64,000 nt of DNA from Geminicoccus roseus DSM 18922 (lineage in GTDB: Bacteria; Pseudomonadota; Alphaproteobacteria; Geminicoccales; Geminicoccaceae), in contig NZ_KE386572.1 in NCBI RefSeq assembly GCF_000427665.1, positions 4,774,373 to 4,838,372 of the forward strand, given 5' to 3'. The translations under genes and the position numbers were made by a program. Shown here piece after piece: positions 37,480 through 51,261 of the stretch; position 1 is the first letter of the stretch, and every line of letters starts with the position of its first letter. The notes below the pieces were generated by a model. That model was given only the letters and a program-made list of their open reading frames with translations, ran no database searches and was not told the origin of the DNA.

Positions 37480-38607
37480 ATGAACCAGAAGCTGGCTCGT
37501 GCGGCTCGCGAGCTCGATTATGCAACGCCCTGCCTGCTGATCGATGTCGACCGCGTCGAAGCCAATTTCCGCGCCCTGCGCCATGCCATGCCCGATACCG
37601 CGATCTACTACGCGATGAAGGCCAACCCGGCGCCTGAGATCATGGACCGGGTCGCTTCCCTGGGCGGCTCCTTCGACTGTGCCTCGGTCAACGAGATCGA
37701 GATGGCGCTGGCGACGGGCGCCGAGCCGACCAGGATCTCGTTCGGCAACACCATCAAGAAGGAACGCGACATCGCCCGCGCCTTCGAGCTGGGTGTACCC
37801 CTCTATGCCTTCGACAGCCTGGCCGAGTTGCAGAAGATCGCCCGTGCTGCTCCAGGTTCCCGTGTGTTCTGCCGGATCCTGACCGACGGCGTCGGGGCCG
37901 AGTGGCCGCTGTCGCGCAAGTTCGGCTGCGTGCCGGCCATGGCCGTCGACCTGCTGCGCGAAGCCGCGCGGCTGGGCGTGGTGCCGTGGGGGATCAGCTT
38001 CCATGTCGGGTCGCAGCAGAAGAACGTCGACTCTTGGGACAGCGCGGTCGCCGAAGCCGCGGCGATCTTCACCACGCTGGAAGCCGATGGGATCAAGCTC
38101 GGCCTGGTCAATCTCGGTGGTGGCTTTCCCACCGCCTACCTGGAGGACGTTCCCGCGGCCGAGGCCTATGGCGAGGCGATCCACGCTAGCCTGATGCGCC
38201 ACTTCGGCAACCGGATGCCGCAGACGATCATCGAGCCCGGCCGGGGCTTGGTTGGCGATTGCGGCCTGCTGGTCTCGGAGGTCGTGCTGGTGGCTGAAAA
38301 GGGCGACCAGGACGGCCGGCCGTGGGTCTACCTGGATGTCGGCAAGTTCGGCGGCCTGGCGGAAACCATGGACGAGGCGATCCGCTACCGGATCACCACC
38401 GACCGGAAGGGCCCCGAGCAGCACGTGGTGATTGCAGGCCCCACCTGCGACAGCGCCGACGTGCTCTACGAGAAGAGCGACTACCGCCTGCCGGCCGATC
38501 TGGCGGCGGGCGACCGCGTGCAGATCCACGGCACCGGCGCCTACACCACCACCTATGCGAGCGTGGCCTTCAACGGCTTTGCGCCCTTGGCCTGCCGCTG
38601 CATCTGA
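37480..38607 (+). CDS. odc: Ornithine/lysine decarboxylase, fold type III PLP enzyme
   Basis: A 375-aa cytoplasmic enzyme that decarboxylates ornithine to putrescine (alphaproteobacterial members may also use lysine). The PLP lysine is K48 in YYAMKANPAPE. Other blocks are FDCASVNEIEMAL, RISFGNTIKKERDIA, FHVGSQ, NLGGGFPTAYL, IIEPGRGLVGD, the catalytic GPTCDSADVLYEK cysteine loop, and YTTTYASVAFNGF. These match remembered rhizobial Odc proteins almost block for block. The ATG follows AAAGGA at about nine bases, inside a potential hairpin. The open frame extends far upstream through the RHH region without homology. A GNAT gene follows 112 bases downstream. Confidence 0.93.
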   Translation: MNQKLARAARELDYATPCLLIDVDRVEANFRALRHAMPDTAIYYAMKANPAPEIMDRVASLGGSFDCASVNEIEMALATGAEPTRISFGNTIKKERDIARAFELGVPLYAFDSLAELQKIARAAPGSRVFCRILTDGVGAEWPLSRKFGCVPAMAVDLLREAARLGVVPWGISFHVGSQQKNVDSWDSAVAEAAAIFTTLEADGIKLGLVNLGGGFPTAYLEDVPAAEAYGEAIHASLMRHFGNRMPQTIIEPGRGLVGDCGLLVSEVVLVAEKGDQDGRPWVYLDVGKFGGLAETMDEAIRYRITTDRKGPEQHVVIAGPTCDSADVLYEKSDYRLPADLAAGDRVQIHGTGAYTTTYASVAFNGFAPLACRCI

Positions 38608-38719
38608 CAACGGCGCGCCGCTCGACCAGCATTGGCCGGGCGGCGGCGCCTTCCGGCTGATCGGCCGTTGTCCCGATCGCTCCGTCGTCGTTCCCGATGA
38701 AGGGACGAGGAGCGTGTCC

Positions 38720-39295
38720 ATGTTCCTGTCTTCCTGCACCGCCGCTCCGGCCGATGCCGAGGCTGGCGGCAACCTCACCCTGCGTACCGGGACCGAAGCC
38801 GACCTGGACGCCATCGTCGCGATCTATGCGGAGCAACTCCTGGCCGGCCTCGGCTCCTGGGAGGAGACGGTTCCCGATCACGCGGAGATGGAGCGGCGCC
38901 TGGCGGCAGTGCGCGCGGCTGGCCTGCCCTGGCTGGTCGCGACCGACCACACCGGACGGGTGCTCGGCTACTGCCATGCTCGGCCGTTCCGGGCGCTGTC
39001 CGCCTATCGCGGCACCATCGAGGACTGCATCCACGTGGCGAAGGACGCCCGCGGGCTGGGCGTCGGTAGCATGCTGCTCGCGGCGCTGATCGAGGCCTGC
39101 GCGGGTCGGGGTTTGCGCCGAATGGTGGCGGTGGTGGGCGATGCCCGCAACCGCGCCTCGATCAGGCTGCACGAGCGCGCCGGCTTCGAGATCTGTGGCC
39201 ATCTGCCGGGTGCCGGTGAGAAGATGGGGGAGCCTGTCGACGTCGTGCTGATGCAGCGCTCCTTGCCTGACCACTCGATCGCCGGCCGGGCGTGA
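38720..39295 (+). CDS. GNAT N-acetyltransferase, phosphinothricin acetyltransferase-like
   Basis: A 191-aa acetyltransferase. LTLRTGTEADLDAIVAIY starts the fold at about residue 22, SWEETVPDHAEMERRL and GYCHARPFRALSAYRGTIEDCIHVAKDARGLGVGSMLL follow (core GLGVGSMLL, the acetyl-CoA-binding R/Q-x2-G-x-G/A loop), and NRASIRLHERAGFEICGHLPGAGEK closes it. This is the Pat/Bar-like subgroup, which acetylates small amines including phosphinothricin or methionine sulfoximine. It could act on polyamines given its position behind odc; that is inference. The ATG has GAGGAG seven bases upstream. It converges on the FadL gene. Confidence 0.88.
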   Translation: MFLSSCTAAPADAEAGGNLTLRTGTEADLDAIVAIYAEQLLAGLGSWEETVPDHAEMERRLAAVRAAGLPWLVATDHTGRVLGYCHARPFRALSAYRGTIEDCIHVAKDARGLGVGSMLLAALIEACAGRGLRRMVAVVGDARNRASIRLHERAGFEICGHLPGAGEKMGEPVDVVLMQRSLPDHSIAGRA

Positions 39296-39309
39296 GCAGA
39301 TCCTAGTTT

Positions 39310-40680
39310 CTAGAAACTGACTCGTGCCGCTACCGCAATGATGTCGATCCGGCTTTCATAGGAGGCCTGAAGGTCGCCACGCGTGGCATTGCCCGCCCCG
39401 CTCGCGGACAGGTCGACCGTGCTGTCCTCGACGAAGATGTGCGAGTAGCCGAGGTCGAAGGTCCAGTCTTCGATCGGAGACCAGGACACGCCGGCGGACA
39501 GCCAGTAGCGGTCGCCGTCGGGGATGCGCGGGGTGCGGTCGGCATCAGGCACGGGTGACTGGTCATAGGCCGCGCCAGCACGCAAGGTCCAGGCGTCGCT
39601 CAGGCGGTAAGCGGCGCCCACCGAGGCGAACCAGGTGTCTTCCCAGGCCTGCGCGGTGACGCTGGCGGCCTGCGCCGGATTATCGAAATCGATGCGCAGT
39701 TCATCGAACTGCGACCAGTCCGTCCACTGCAGATCGGCCAGGAGGGTCAGATCAGCACCAATTGCCTGGGACAGGCCCAGCGAAACCGTGGTCGGCGTGG
39801 TCAGCGAGGCGCTGGCACCGGTATCCACAAACTGACCGGTGGCCGCCGAGACGATCGCTCCCATCCCGGAGGTGCCGAGGTCGAAGTCGGCATCGCCCTT
39901 GATGTCCTGGCTGATCTGCGAGCGGTAGGACAGGCCAACTCGGGTGCCCTCGACGGGCTCGGCGATGGCGCCCAGAACGACGCCGAAGCCGATGTCGTCA
40001 CCCTCCACCTTGGCCTTGCCATCCTGTGCGCCCGGCTGGGGCGTGATCGGCAGCGCCTGGCCGGACCGGTCCTGGATGATGGCGCCGATCGTACCGAAAT
40101 CCACGGCGTTGGTGAGTTCGGCGTGGATGTACTGGGTGCTGAAGCCACCGCCCAAGGTCAACCAGGAGGTAGGCCGCCAGGCGATGGTCGGGGTAGCATT
40201 GATCGAGAACAGCTTCGACTTCACCGCGTGATAGCGGCCGACCCAGTCCTCGTCGTACTTCGAACCAAGGCCGTAAGGCGCGTTCACCGCAAGGCCGATC
40301 GTCCAGGCATCGTCGATCGGATAGGCGGCATAAAGCGCCGGGACGCCAACGTCGGGGAACACGTCCGATTGGCTGGTCCTGCCGCCAATCGGCGTGCCCA
40401 GCACGGTCGCGGCCGAGGACGAGACCAGCTCCGCATCCGGCACTACCAGCGAGACATGCTGCTCGATCGTCGGCTTCCTGACGAAGCCCAGCGCCGCCGG
40501 ATTGAAGAACATGGCGGACAGGCCGCCCTCGCCCGCAGTCATCCCGGCAAACGAACTGCCCTGGCCAGAAGCGCTCTGCTCACGGATCGCGTAGCCGGAG
40601 GCATGGGAGGCTGAAGAAGCCGTCAAGACCAGGGCAGCGGCCGATGTGCCGAGCAGCAGGAAACGGTACACTCTCGGCAT
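39310..40680 (-). CDS. FadL/TodX-family outer membrane transport protein
   Basis: A 456-aa outer-membrane beta-barrel for uptake of long-chain fatty acids or other hydrophobic compounds. Signal peptide RFLLLGTSAAALVLTASSASHA is followed by the plug start SGYAIREQSASGQGSSFAGMTAGEGGLSAMFFNPAAL (core SASGQGSSFAG and FFNPAAL), the family hallmark. The barrel strands alternate aromatic residues and the chain ends in Phe (ARVSF), the normal outer-membrane sorting signal. The ATG has AAGGGG about seven bases upstream. Convergent with the GNAT gene; a 14-bp palindrome overlaps its stop codon. Confidence 0.92.
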   Translation of the reverse strand: MPRVYRFLLLGTSAAALVLTASSASHASGYAIREQSASGQGSSFAGMTAGEGGLSAMFFNPAALGFVRKPTIEQHVSLVVPDAELVSSSAATVLGTPIGGRTSQSDVFPDVGVPALYAAYPIDDAWTIGLAVNAPYGLGSKYDEDWVGRYHAVKSKLFSINATPTIAWRPTSWLTLGGGFSTQYIHAELTNAVDFGTIGAIIQDRSGQALPITPQPGAQDGKAKVEGDDIGFGVVLGAIAEPVEGTRVGLSYRSQISQDIKGDADFDLGTSGMGAIVSAATGQFVDTGASASLTTPTTVSLGLSQAIGADLTLLADLQWTDWSQFDELRIDFDNPAQAASVTAQAWEDTWFASVGAAYRLSDAWTLRAGAAYDQSPVPDADRTPRIPDGDRYWLSAGVSWSPIEDWTFDLGYSHIFVEDSTVDLSASGAGNATRGDLQASYESRIDIIAVAARVSF

Positions 40681-40815
40681 GACAGGCCCCTTCGTTACGC
40701 TTTTGACGCGAAATGATCCGGGCAATGCTCTACTGTCAATCAAGATGGAATCGATCAAGACACAGCAGCGACGCTCCGTGGCCGCGACGCTACGGAAGGG
40801 CGATCCTGGAAGCGT

Positions 40816-41366
40816 TCAGGCGTTATGGGCGTAGCGGACCGCCTGCTCGCGGATCAGCCGCGCGACCTCCTCGGGAGCCTCGATCCCGAACAGGACCGGG
40901 CGACGCTGCCGCGCCACCCCTTCCACCGCCGCAGGGAAGAAGTCGCGGCGGCGCAGGATCAGGTCGCCCTCGCTGGCGCCCGGCGGCCGATGCAGCTGGA
41001 GCTGCAGGGCAGTGAACGGATACTCCTGCATCGGCTGGAGACGGGCCGGATCGACGATCCGCACCCGTTTGTCGGTCACGGCATAGAGGATGCCGGGGCC
41101 AGCCCTAGCTGCACGAAACGGCAGCGTCAGGGCGTTCAGCCCGAACGCCGCCACGACCGCCGCCAGCATCACCGCGTCGGTGCGCCAGATCATCCAGGCC
41201 GCGATGGCCAGGACGGCGATCCCACCCGGCCACCATTTGCGTTCCACCGCCACCAGCCGGGCGGGGTCTGGCCGACCGGTCCACAAGACGCGCTCGTCCG
41301 GCAGCAGCCCGGCGGCGAGGGCCGCCTCGGCCCCGCCTGCCGGTCCATCGCCTCGCGCAGAAACGC

Positions 41367-41370
<4 letters not shown>
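40816..41370 (-). CDS. Small membrane protein with PH-like domain
   Basis: A 184-aa protein coupled to gltB by a GTGA overlap (GTG start at 41370). Residues ~20-35 (LLPDERVLWTGRPDP) and the C-terminal half (ILYAVTDKRVRIVDP, LQPMQEYPF) are typical of bacterial PH-like domains. Two hydrophobic helices lie at about 48-63 and 67-82. The family function is unknown. The overlap with glutamate synthase is probably operon packing, not proof of a shared role. Confidence 0.7.
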
Positions 41371-45917
<4,547 letters not shown>

Positions 45918-45928
45918 GGTTCTAGTCC

Positions 45929-47383
45929 TCAGGCGGCTGCGGCGAGCGCGGCGTCCTCGGCCGCGCGAGCGAGAAGATAGTTGTGCATCGAGGCGGCGGC
46001 ATCGCGGCCGTCGCGAATTCCCCAGACCACCAGCGAGGCGCCGCGCACGATGTCGCCGCCGGCGAACACGCCGGGCAGGTTGGTCTGCATGGTGCTCCAG
46101 TCGATGCTGATGGTGCCCCAGCGCGAGACCTTCAGTTCCGGCTCGCCGAACATGGCGAGATGATCCTCCGGATCGAAGCCAAGCGCGGCGATCACGAGAT
46201 CGGCCTTCAGGGTAAAGCTGGAGCCCGGGACGATCTCCGGCGACTGCCGGCCCGTCGAGTCCGGCGCACCCAGCCGCATCCGCACCGCGCGGACAGCCTC
46301 GACCCGGTCCTCGCCGACGAACGCCTCCGGCGCCGAGAGCCAGGCAAACTCGACGCCCTCCTCCTCGGCGTGCTTCACCTCGCGCATCGAGCCCGGCATG
46401 TTGTCCTTGTCGCGCCGGTACAGGCATTTGACGGACAGAGCGCCCTGGCGGATCGCGGTGCGCACACAGTCCATGGCGGTGTCGCCGCCGCCGACCACCA
46501 CGACATGCCGCCCCTTGGCGTCCAGGCGACCGTCCGCGAACTCGGCCACCTCATCGCCGAGGCTGATCCGGTTGGAGGCCGTCAGATAGGAGAGTGCCGG
46601 GACCACACCCGGCAGCCCAACGCCCGGCGCCTGCAGGGCACGCGCCTTGTAGACGCCGGTGCCGATGAAGACTGCATCGTGGCGGGCGCGCAGGTCCGAG
46701 AAAGTCGGGTGGCCGGGTGCGCCGATATCGACGCCCAGATGGAAATGGATGCCGCCCTCCTCGAGCAGCTTCCAGCGCCGCACCACCACGTCCTTCTCGA
46801 GCTTGAAGCCCGGGATGCCGTAGATCAGCAGGCCGCCGACACGATCGTACCGGTCATAGACATGGACCTGCCAGCCCTGCTTGCGCAGCTGATCGGCAAC
46901 CGCGATCCCGGCCGGGCCGGCGCCGATGACCGCCACCGACTGCTTGCGCTCCTGGAGGGGGCGGTTCGGCTTGACCCAGCCCTTCTCGAAGGCAGTGTCG
47001 TTGATGTAGCGCTCGACCGTACCGATGGTGACCGAGTTGAAGCCCTTCTCGATGACGCAGTTGCCCTCGCACAGGCGATCCTGGGGGCAAATGCGGCCAC
47101 AAATTTCAGGCAGGTTGTTGGTGGCGATGCTCAGTTCGTAGGCTTCCTCGATCCGCCCCTCAGCGGTCATCCTGAGCCAGTCGGGGATATTGTTCTGCAC
47201 CGGGCAGTGCACCTGGCAGAACGGGATGCCGCACTGTTCGCATCGGGACGCCTGCTCCTGGGCGCGCTCGTCCCGGAACCGGTCGTAGATCTCGCCAAAA
47301 TCCTGGACGCGCTCGTCGACGCTGCGCTTGTGCGGCAGGTTCTGCGGCACCGAAACGAACTGCATCATCTTGGAGCCGGCCAT
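45929..47383 (-). CDS. gltD: Glutamate synthase small subunit
   Basis: A 484-aa FAD- and NADPH-binding subunit that passes electrons through iron-sulfur clusters to GltB. The N-terminal cluster domain has CEQCGIPFCQVHCPVQNNIPDW (core CEQCGIPFCQVHCP) and CGRICPQDRLCEGNC. The FAD motif is AVIGAGPAGIAVADQL, the NADPH motif is VVVVGGGDTAMDCVRTA, and the C-terminal FAGGDIVRGASLVVWGIRDGR closes the FAD site. The ATG has AAGGA eight bases upstream; a GTG 12 codons earlier is weaker. It heads the gltD-gltB-PH transcript; the 200-base region to 47587 should hold its promoter. Confidence 0.97.
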   Translation of the reverse strand: MAGSKMMQFVSVPQNLPHKRSVDERVQDFGEIYDRFRDERAQEQASRCEQCGIPFCQVHCPVQNNIPDWLRMTAEGRIEEAYELSIATNNLPEICGRICPQDRLCEGNCVIEKGFNSVTIGTVERYINDTAFEKGWVKPNRPLQERKQSVAVIGAGPAGIAVADQLRKQGWQVHVYDRYDRVGGLLIYGIPGFKLEKDVVVRRWKLLEEGGIHFHLGVDIGAPGHPTFSDLRARHDAVFIGTGVYKARALQAPGVGLPGVVPALSYLTASNRISLGDEVAEFADGRLDAKGRHVVVVGGGDTAMDCVRTAIRQGALSVKCLYRRDKDNMPGSMREVKHAEEEGVEFAWLSAPEAFVGEDRVEAVRAVRMRLGAPDSTGRQSPEIVPGSSFTLKADLVIAALGFDPEDHLAMFGEPELKVSRWGTISIDWSTMQTNLPGVFAGGDIVRGASLVVWGIRDGRDAAASMHNYLLARAAEDAALAAAA

Positions 47384-47586
47384 CGGCTTGTCCTTCGTCC
47401 GCGATTCGACTGACGGCACGTAGGATCGCGCCGCCTTGGAAGCGTACTAAGGAGAGACCCGACAGCCGTAAAGGCCCGATGGCAGACTTGGTATCGAGTC
47501 AGGACCTATTTTCGCGCACTTACCTGAAAGTTCACATCAGCAGAACAATGCGCGAGAATTTTTGTCCCGAAACAGGACCAGCTTGC

Positions 47587-48519
47587 TCACAGCTTCCGCA
47601 CCTGCGTGCGGACAAACTGCTGCAGATAAGGCGGAGCGGCTACCCGCATCGGGGTAGGCTCCACGCCCAGGTCCCGGAGCCCAAGAGCATCCGCGGCCAC
47701 CACATTGTCGGAGCGCAATTGCAGGACCTGATCCCGGGTAAGCGGCGGCGTCGGGAGGATTTGCAAAAAACGTGCCTGTGTGTCCGCCACTGAAAAAGGC
47801 AGATTCATAACATAGCGGTTGCGGCCCAGGACCTTTTGCAGCCAGTCGAGGATCTCGCGGAAGCTCATCACCGCCGGCCCTCCAAGCTCGTAGGTGTGGC
47901 CGAGAACGTCCGGCCGCGTCAGGGCGGCCAGCACCGCCTGGGCAACATCGACCACGAACACCGGCTGGAACCGCGTGTGCCCGCCGCCGATCGCCGGCAG
48001 GACCGGCGAGTTCACGGCCATCTTGGCGAAGCGGTTGAGGAACTGGTCTCCGGGCCCGAACACCACGGAGGGACGCAGGATCACCGCATCCGGCCGCACC
48101 GCCCGCAGCGCCGCCTCTCCCTCGCCCTTGGTGCGGGCATAGATGCTCTTGGACTGCGGGTCGGCGCCGATCGCCGAAACCTGGATCAGGCGTGCACTCC
48201 TGGGTGCCGCTCGCGCGATCCTGGCCGGCAGCTCGGCATGAAGCCGCTGGAAATCGCCTGCGCGGTGCTCGTGCAGGATGCCGATCAGGTTGACCACGGC
48301 ATCGACCCCGGACAGCACGGTTTCCAGCGAGGCATCGTCAGACAGGTCGCAGGCGAGCGGTGCAACCTGGCCCACCTGGCCCAGCGGCTTGAGGAACAAA
48401 GCACGGTCGGTATTGCGGCAGGGGACCCGGACCTGCGCGCCCGCCGCGCACAGATGGCCGACCACGTGGCTTCCGATGAAGCCGGTCCCGCCCATCACCG
48501 CGACGACCATGTCCCGCAT
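47587..48519 (-). CDS. NDUFA9-like NAD(P)-binding reductase (atypical SDR)
   Basis: A 310-aa Rossmann protein. VVAVMGGTGFIGSHVVGHL at 5-23 is the dinucleotide site; VNLIGILHEHRAGDFQRLH, RLIQVSAIGADPQSKSIYARTKGEGE (core YARTKGEGE with YxxxK) and ILRPSVVFGPGDQFLNRFA are family marks. It matches the alphaproteobacterial complex I NDUFA9 group, an accessory to NADH dehydrogenase in mitochondria whose bacterial role is poorly defined. The ATG at 48519 has GGAGGAG about six bases upstream. It stands alone between gltD and the tRNA. Confidence 0.88.
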   Translation of the reverse strand: MRDMVVAVMGGTGFIGSHVVGHLCAAGAQVRVPCRNTDRALFLKPLGQVGQVAPLACDLSDDASLETVLSGVDAVVNLIGILHEHRAGDFQRLHAELPARIARAAPRSARLIQVSAIGADPQSKSIYARTKGEGEAALRAVRPDAVILRPSVVFGPGDQFLNRFAKMAVNSPVLPAIGGGHTRFQPVFVVDVAQAVLAALTRPDVLGHTYELGGPAVMSFREILDWLQKVLGRNRYVMNLPFSVADTQARFLQILPTPPLTRDQVLQLRSDNVVAADALGLRDLGVEPTPMRVAAPPYLQQFVRTQVRKL

Positions 48520-48709
48520 CTGGATCTCCTCCAACTCGAAGCCCTCGCGCGCTGTCTATCCTTCCCCCTGCCGGGATGGAAGGCGGTGCTCGGGCCTTCT
48601 GCACGCCGCGCCTGGCGCGGTAAGCACCACCTGACCGCGCCAAGTTCCTGGCTGAACCGCCTGGGCACGTCCCGGTGACAAGATGTTGAAACAAGTTGGC
48701 GATGGCCTG

Positions 48710-48738
48710 TTGACGGCTGTCGCGAACTCGCCTAATTC
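48710..48738 (+). promoter_or_regulatory. Promoter of tRNA-Leu
   Basis: TTGACG (48710-48715) and TAATTC (48733-48738) are separated by 17 bases, a good housekeeping-sigma promoter. Transcription would start about ten bases before the tRNA at 48755. Confidence 0.6.
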
Positions 48739-48754
48739 CCGCCCCGCACCGAGT

Positions 48755-48841
48755 GCCCAGGTGGCGGAATTGGTAGACGCACTAGCTTCAGGTGCTAGCG
48801 CTCGCAAGGGCGTGGAGGTTCGAGTCCTCTCCTGGGCACCA
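48755..48841 (+). tRNA. tRNA-Leu(CAG)
   Basis: An 87-base class II tRNA with encoded CCA. Acceptor GCCCAGG pairs with CCTGGGC; the D-arm has GGTAGA; the anticodon stem CTAGC/GCTAG encloses TTCAGGT, giving anticodon CAG. The variable arm is long, and the T-arm reads GGTTCGAGTCC. Downstream of RNase D by position, on the plus strand ahead of it. Confidence 0.97.
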
Positions 48842-48919
48842 CTCTCTCGGGTGTTTACGGATCGTTAACCATCAAGGGTCTAGGGTGCGCCCAGGACCGC
48901 AAGATTGGAAACGGTGCGT

Positions 48920-49531
48920 ATGGCGATCCAGCTTCATCACGGCGACCTGCCGAGCGATTTCGTGGCTGGCGGGCCGGTTGCCGTGGACACCGAGACCATG
49001 GGCCTGCAGCCGGGCCGCGACCGCCTCTGTCTTCTGCAGCTGGCTACCGCCGATGGCTCGGTCCATCTCGTGAAGTTCGCCAATCGCCACTATGATGCGC
49101 CGCGGCTGGCTGCGGTGCTCGCCGATCCGGCAATCCTGAAGATCTTTCATTTCGCCCGTTTCGACGTGGCGGTCCTCCATCACTTCCTGGGTGTGCGGGT
49201 TGCCCCGATCTGGTGCACCAAGATCGCGTCCAAGCTGGTCCGCACCTACACCGACCGCCACGGGTTGAAGGAGCTGACCCGGGAACTGCTGGGTGTCGAG
49301 TTGCAGAAGCAGGAACAGAGTTCGGATTGGGGCGCCGATCAGCTCAGCGACGCCCAGCTCCGCTACGCTGCCAGCGACGTCCTGCACCTGCACCGGCTGA
49401 AGGAACGCCTGGAGGCGATGCTGGAGCGCGAGGGCCGCCTGCATCTGGCATCCGCCTGTTTCGGCTTTCTGCCGACACGCGCGGAACTGGACATCGCCGG
49501 ATGGGGCGAGCAGGACATCTTCGCCCACTGA
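48920..49531 (+). CDS. rnd: Ribonuclease D, short form
   Basis: A 203-aa 3'-5' exoribonuclease of the DEDDy type. The catalytic acids are visible in VAVDTETMGLQ (Exo I), FHFARFDVAVL (Exo II) and YAASDVLHLHRL (Exo III). It ends shortly after Exo III and lacks the HRDC domains of E. coli RNase D, as is normal in many Alphaproteobacteria. It trims tRNA and other RNA ends; proximity to tRNA-Leu is probably chance. The ATG at 48920 gives MAIQLHHGDLP; a TTG five codons earlier is possible. Confidence 0.92.
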   Translation: MAIQLHHGDLPSDFVAGGPVAVDTETMGLQPGRDRLCLLQLATADGSVHLVKFANRHYDAPRLAAVLADPAILKIFHFARFDVAVLHHFLGVRVAPIWCTKIASKLVRTYTDRHGLKELTRELLGVELQKQEQSSDWGADQLSDAQLRYAASDVLHLHRLKERLEAMLEREGRLHLASACFGFLPTRAELDIAGWGEQDIFAH

Positions 49532-49550
49532 CGGGCCACGGAAGCCGATC

Positions 49551-50549
49551 ATGCCTGTTACGGCAATCGCCACCGCCGATTCCAGCGCCGCCGGGCCCGA
49601 GGCCGACCTTGCCGTCGCCCGGGAGGTCCTGGCGACCGAGGCCCAGGCGCTGCAGTCCCTGGCTGGCTCGCTTGGGACCGATTTCGTCGCTGCCTGCGAT
49701 CTGTTGCAGGCAGCGCGCAGCCGTGTCGTGGTCACCGGCATGGGCAAGAGCGGCCATGTCGCCGCCAAGATCGCCGCCACACTGGCCTCGACCGGCACGC
49801 CTGCCCAGTTCGTGCATCCCGCCGAGGCCGCCCATGGCGACCTTGGCATGATCACGCCTGCGGACGCGGTGCTGGCCCTGTCCAATTCCGGGGAGACCCC
49901 GGAGCTCCAGTCGATCCTGATCCATGCGCGCCGCTTCGGCATCCCGCTGGCCGCCATGGTCGGCCGGGCGCCCAGCACCTTGGCGGACGCCGCGGATGTC
50001 GCGCTGGTGCTACCGCCCGTCACCGAGGCCTGCCCCCTGGGGCTGGCGCCTACCACCTCCACCACCGCGATGCTGGCGCTGGGCGACGCCCTGGCCGTGG
50101 TACTGCTCGGCCGGCGCGGCTTTTCCCGCACGGCGTTCGCGGACCTGCATCCCGGCGGCAAGCTCGGCGCCCGGCTGGTCCGGGTCCGCCAACTCATGCA
50201 TGAAGGCCCTGCCCTGCCGCTGGTACCGCTCGGCACCCGGATGGGCGATGCCCTGCTGGTAATGACCAAGAAGCGTCTGGGTTGCGTCGGGGTGCTCGAC
50301 GATCAGGGAGCGCTGGCAGGGATTGTCACCGATGGCGACCTGCGTCGGCACATGGCCCCGGACCTGCTGGGCCGCCCGGTGGAGGCATTGATGACCGGGC
50401 GGGTCCGTACGATTGTGCCGGAGGCCCTGGCGGTGGACGCGGTGCGCGAGATGAACGCTGCCGCCATCACCGTCCTGTTCGTCGTGGCCGAAGGCCGCCC
50501 GGTCGGCGCCATCCATCTTCACGATTGCCTCAAGGCCGGGGTGGCCTGA
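49551..50549 (+). CDS. kdsD: Arabinose-5-phosphate isomerase
   Basis: A 332-aa enzyme converting ribulose-5-phosphate to arabinose-5-phosphate, the first step to KDO. The SIS domain (about 45-180) has VVVTGMGKSGHVAAKIAATLASTGTPA (core GMGKSGHVAAKIAAT) and LSNSGETPEL. Two CBS domains follow (about 215-332; VLDDQGALAGIVTDGDLRRH). It heads the run kdsD-lptC-lptA-lptB-rpoN typical of Proteobacteria. GGAAG lies seven bases before the ATG. Confidence 0.95.
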   Translation: MPVTAIATADSSAAGPEADLAVAREVLATEAQALQSLAGSLGTDFVAACDLLQAARSRVVVTGMGKSGHVAAKIAATLASTGTPAQFVHPAEAAHGDLGMITPADAVLALSNSGETPELQSILIHARRFGIPLAAMVGRAPSTLADAADVALVLPPVTEACPLGLAPTTSTTAMLALGDALAVVLLGRRGFSRTAFADLHPGGKLGARLVRVRQLMHEGPALPLVPLGTRMGDALLVMTKKRLGCVGVLDDQGALAGIVTDGDLRRHMAPDLLGRPVEALMTGRVRTIVPEALAVDAVREMNAAAITVLFVVAEGRPVGAIHLHDCLKAGVA

Positions 50550-50553
50550 GCTG

Positions 50554-51261
50554 GTGGTCGCACGTCCAGAACAGCCGATGATGCGACCCGGCGCCGGTTC
50601 CCCGCATGGGCCCGGCCCGTCCCACCCCGCTCCCTCGCAGCCAAGGGCGCCGCGGCGGCAGCGCCGCCGGTTCGTCGGCCTGATGCGGCTGGCCTTGCCG
50701 GGCGTGGCAATAGGGCTGATCGTGCTGGTGGTCGCTTGGCCCAAGATCTTTGGCGACGTTGCCGGCATGATTGCACCATCCAGCCTGTTCGAAGGCATCT
50801 CGATCACCGAGCCGATGCGGATGCGCAATCCGCGCTATGTCGGGACGGATTCGGAAGGCGGCCGCCCCTATGAGGTCGAGGCCGACGAGGCGCAGGTCGA
50901 TCCGGCGGCGCCGGACCGGATCACTTTGATGCGGATGCGCGCCGACATTCAGGGCCAGGACGGTCAGGTCACCCGGCTGACCGCCAAGGATGGGCTATAC
51001 CAGCGGGACATCGGACGATTGGACCTGACGCACGACGTCAAGCTTTATACGCCGGACGAAACCGAGTTCACCACCGAACAGGCAACCATCCTGCTGGACG
51101 AACGGAGCGCCTCCGGCGAGGAACATGTCACGGGCATCGGCCCGCGCGGCACCATCGACGCGGACGCCTTCAAGATCGAGCAGGGTGGCGACGTGATCCG
51201 GTTTCGCGGCAATGTTCGAGTGGAACTGGTCCAGGACCAGTCCGAGGGAGATGCGCCTTGA
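50554..51261 (+). CDS. lptC: LPS export protein LptC
   Basis: A 235-aa bitopic protein. A Pro/Arg-rich N-terminus (1-42) precedes one transmembrane helix (about 48-66, LALPGVAIGLIVLVVAWP). The periplasmic beta-jellyroll (about 75-225) has GRPYEVEADEAQVDP, LTAKDGLYQRDIGRLDL and FRGNVRVEL. It hands LPS from the LptB2FG extractor to LptA. The N-terminal extension is longer than in E. coli. Start is a GTG; an ATG pair eight codons on is an alternative. Its stop overlaps lptA (TTGA). Confidence 0.88.
   Translation: MVARPEQPMMRPGAGSPHGPGPSHPAPSQPRAPRRQRRRFVGLMRLALPGVAIGLIVLVVAWPKIFGDVAGMIAPSSLFEGISITEPMRMRNPRYVGTDSEGGRPYEVEADEAQVDPAAPDRITLMRMRADIQGQDGQVTRLTAKDGLYQRDIGRLDLTHDVKLYTPDETEFTTEQATILLDERSASGEEHVTGIGPRGTIDADAFKIEQGGDVIRFRGNVRVELVQDQSEGDAP

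Noticed and set aside
39305-39318. 14-bp perfect palindrome AGTTTCTAGAAACT at the FadL/GNAT convergent ends
   Set aside because: Overlaps the FadL stop codon, has a weak stem and no T-run; too little to call a terminator.
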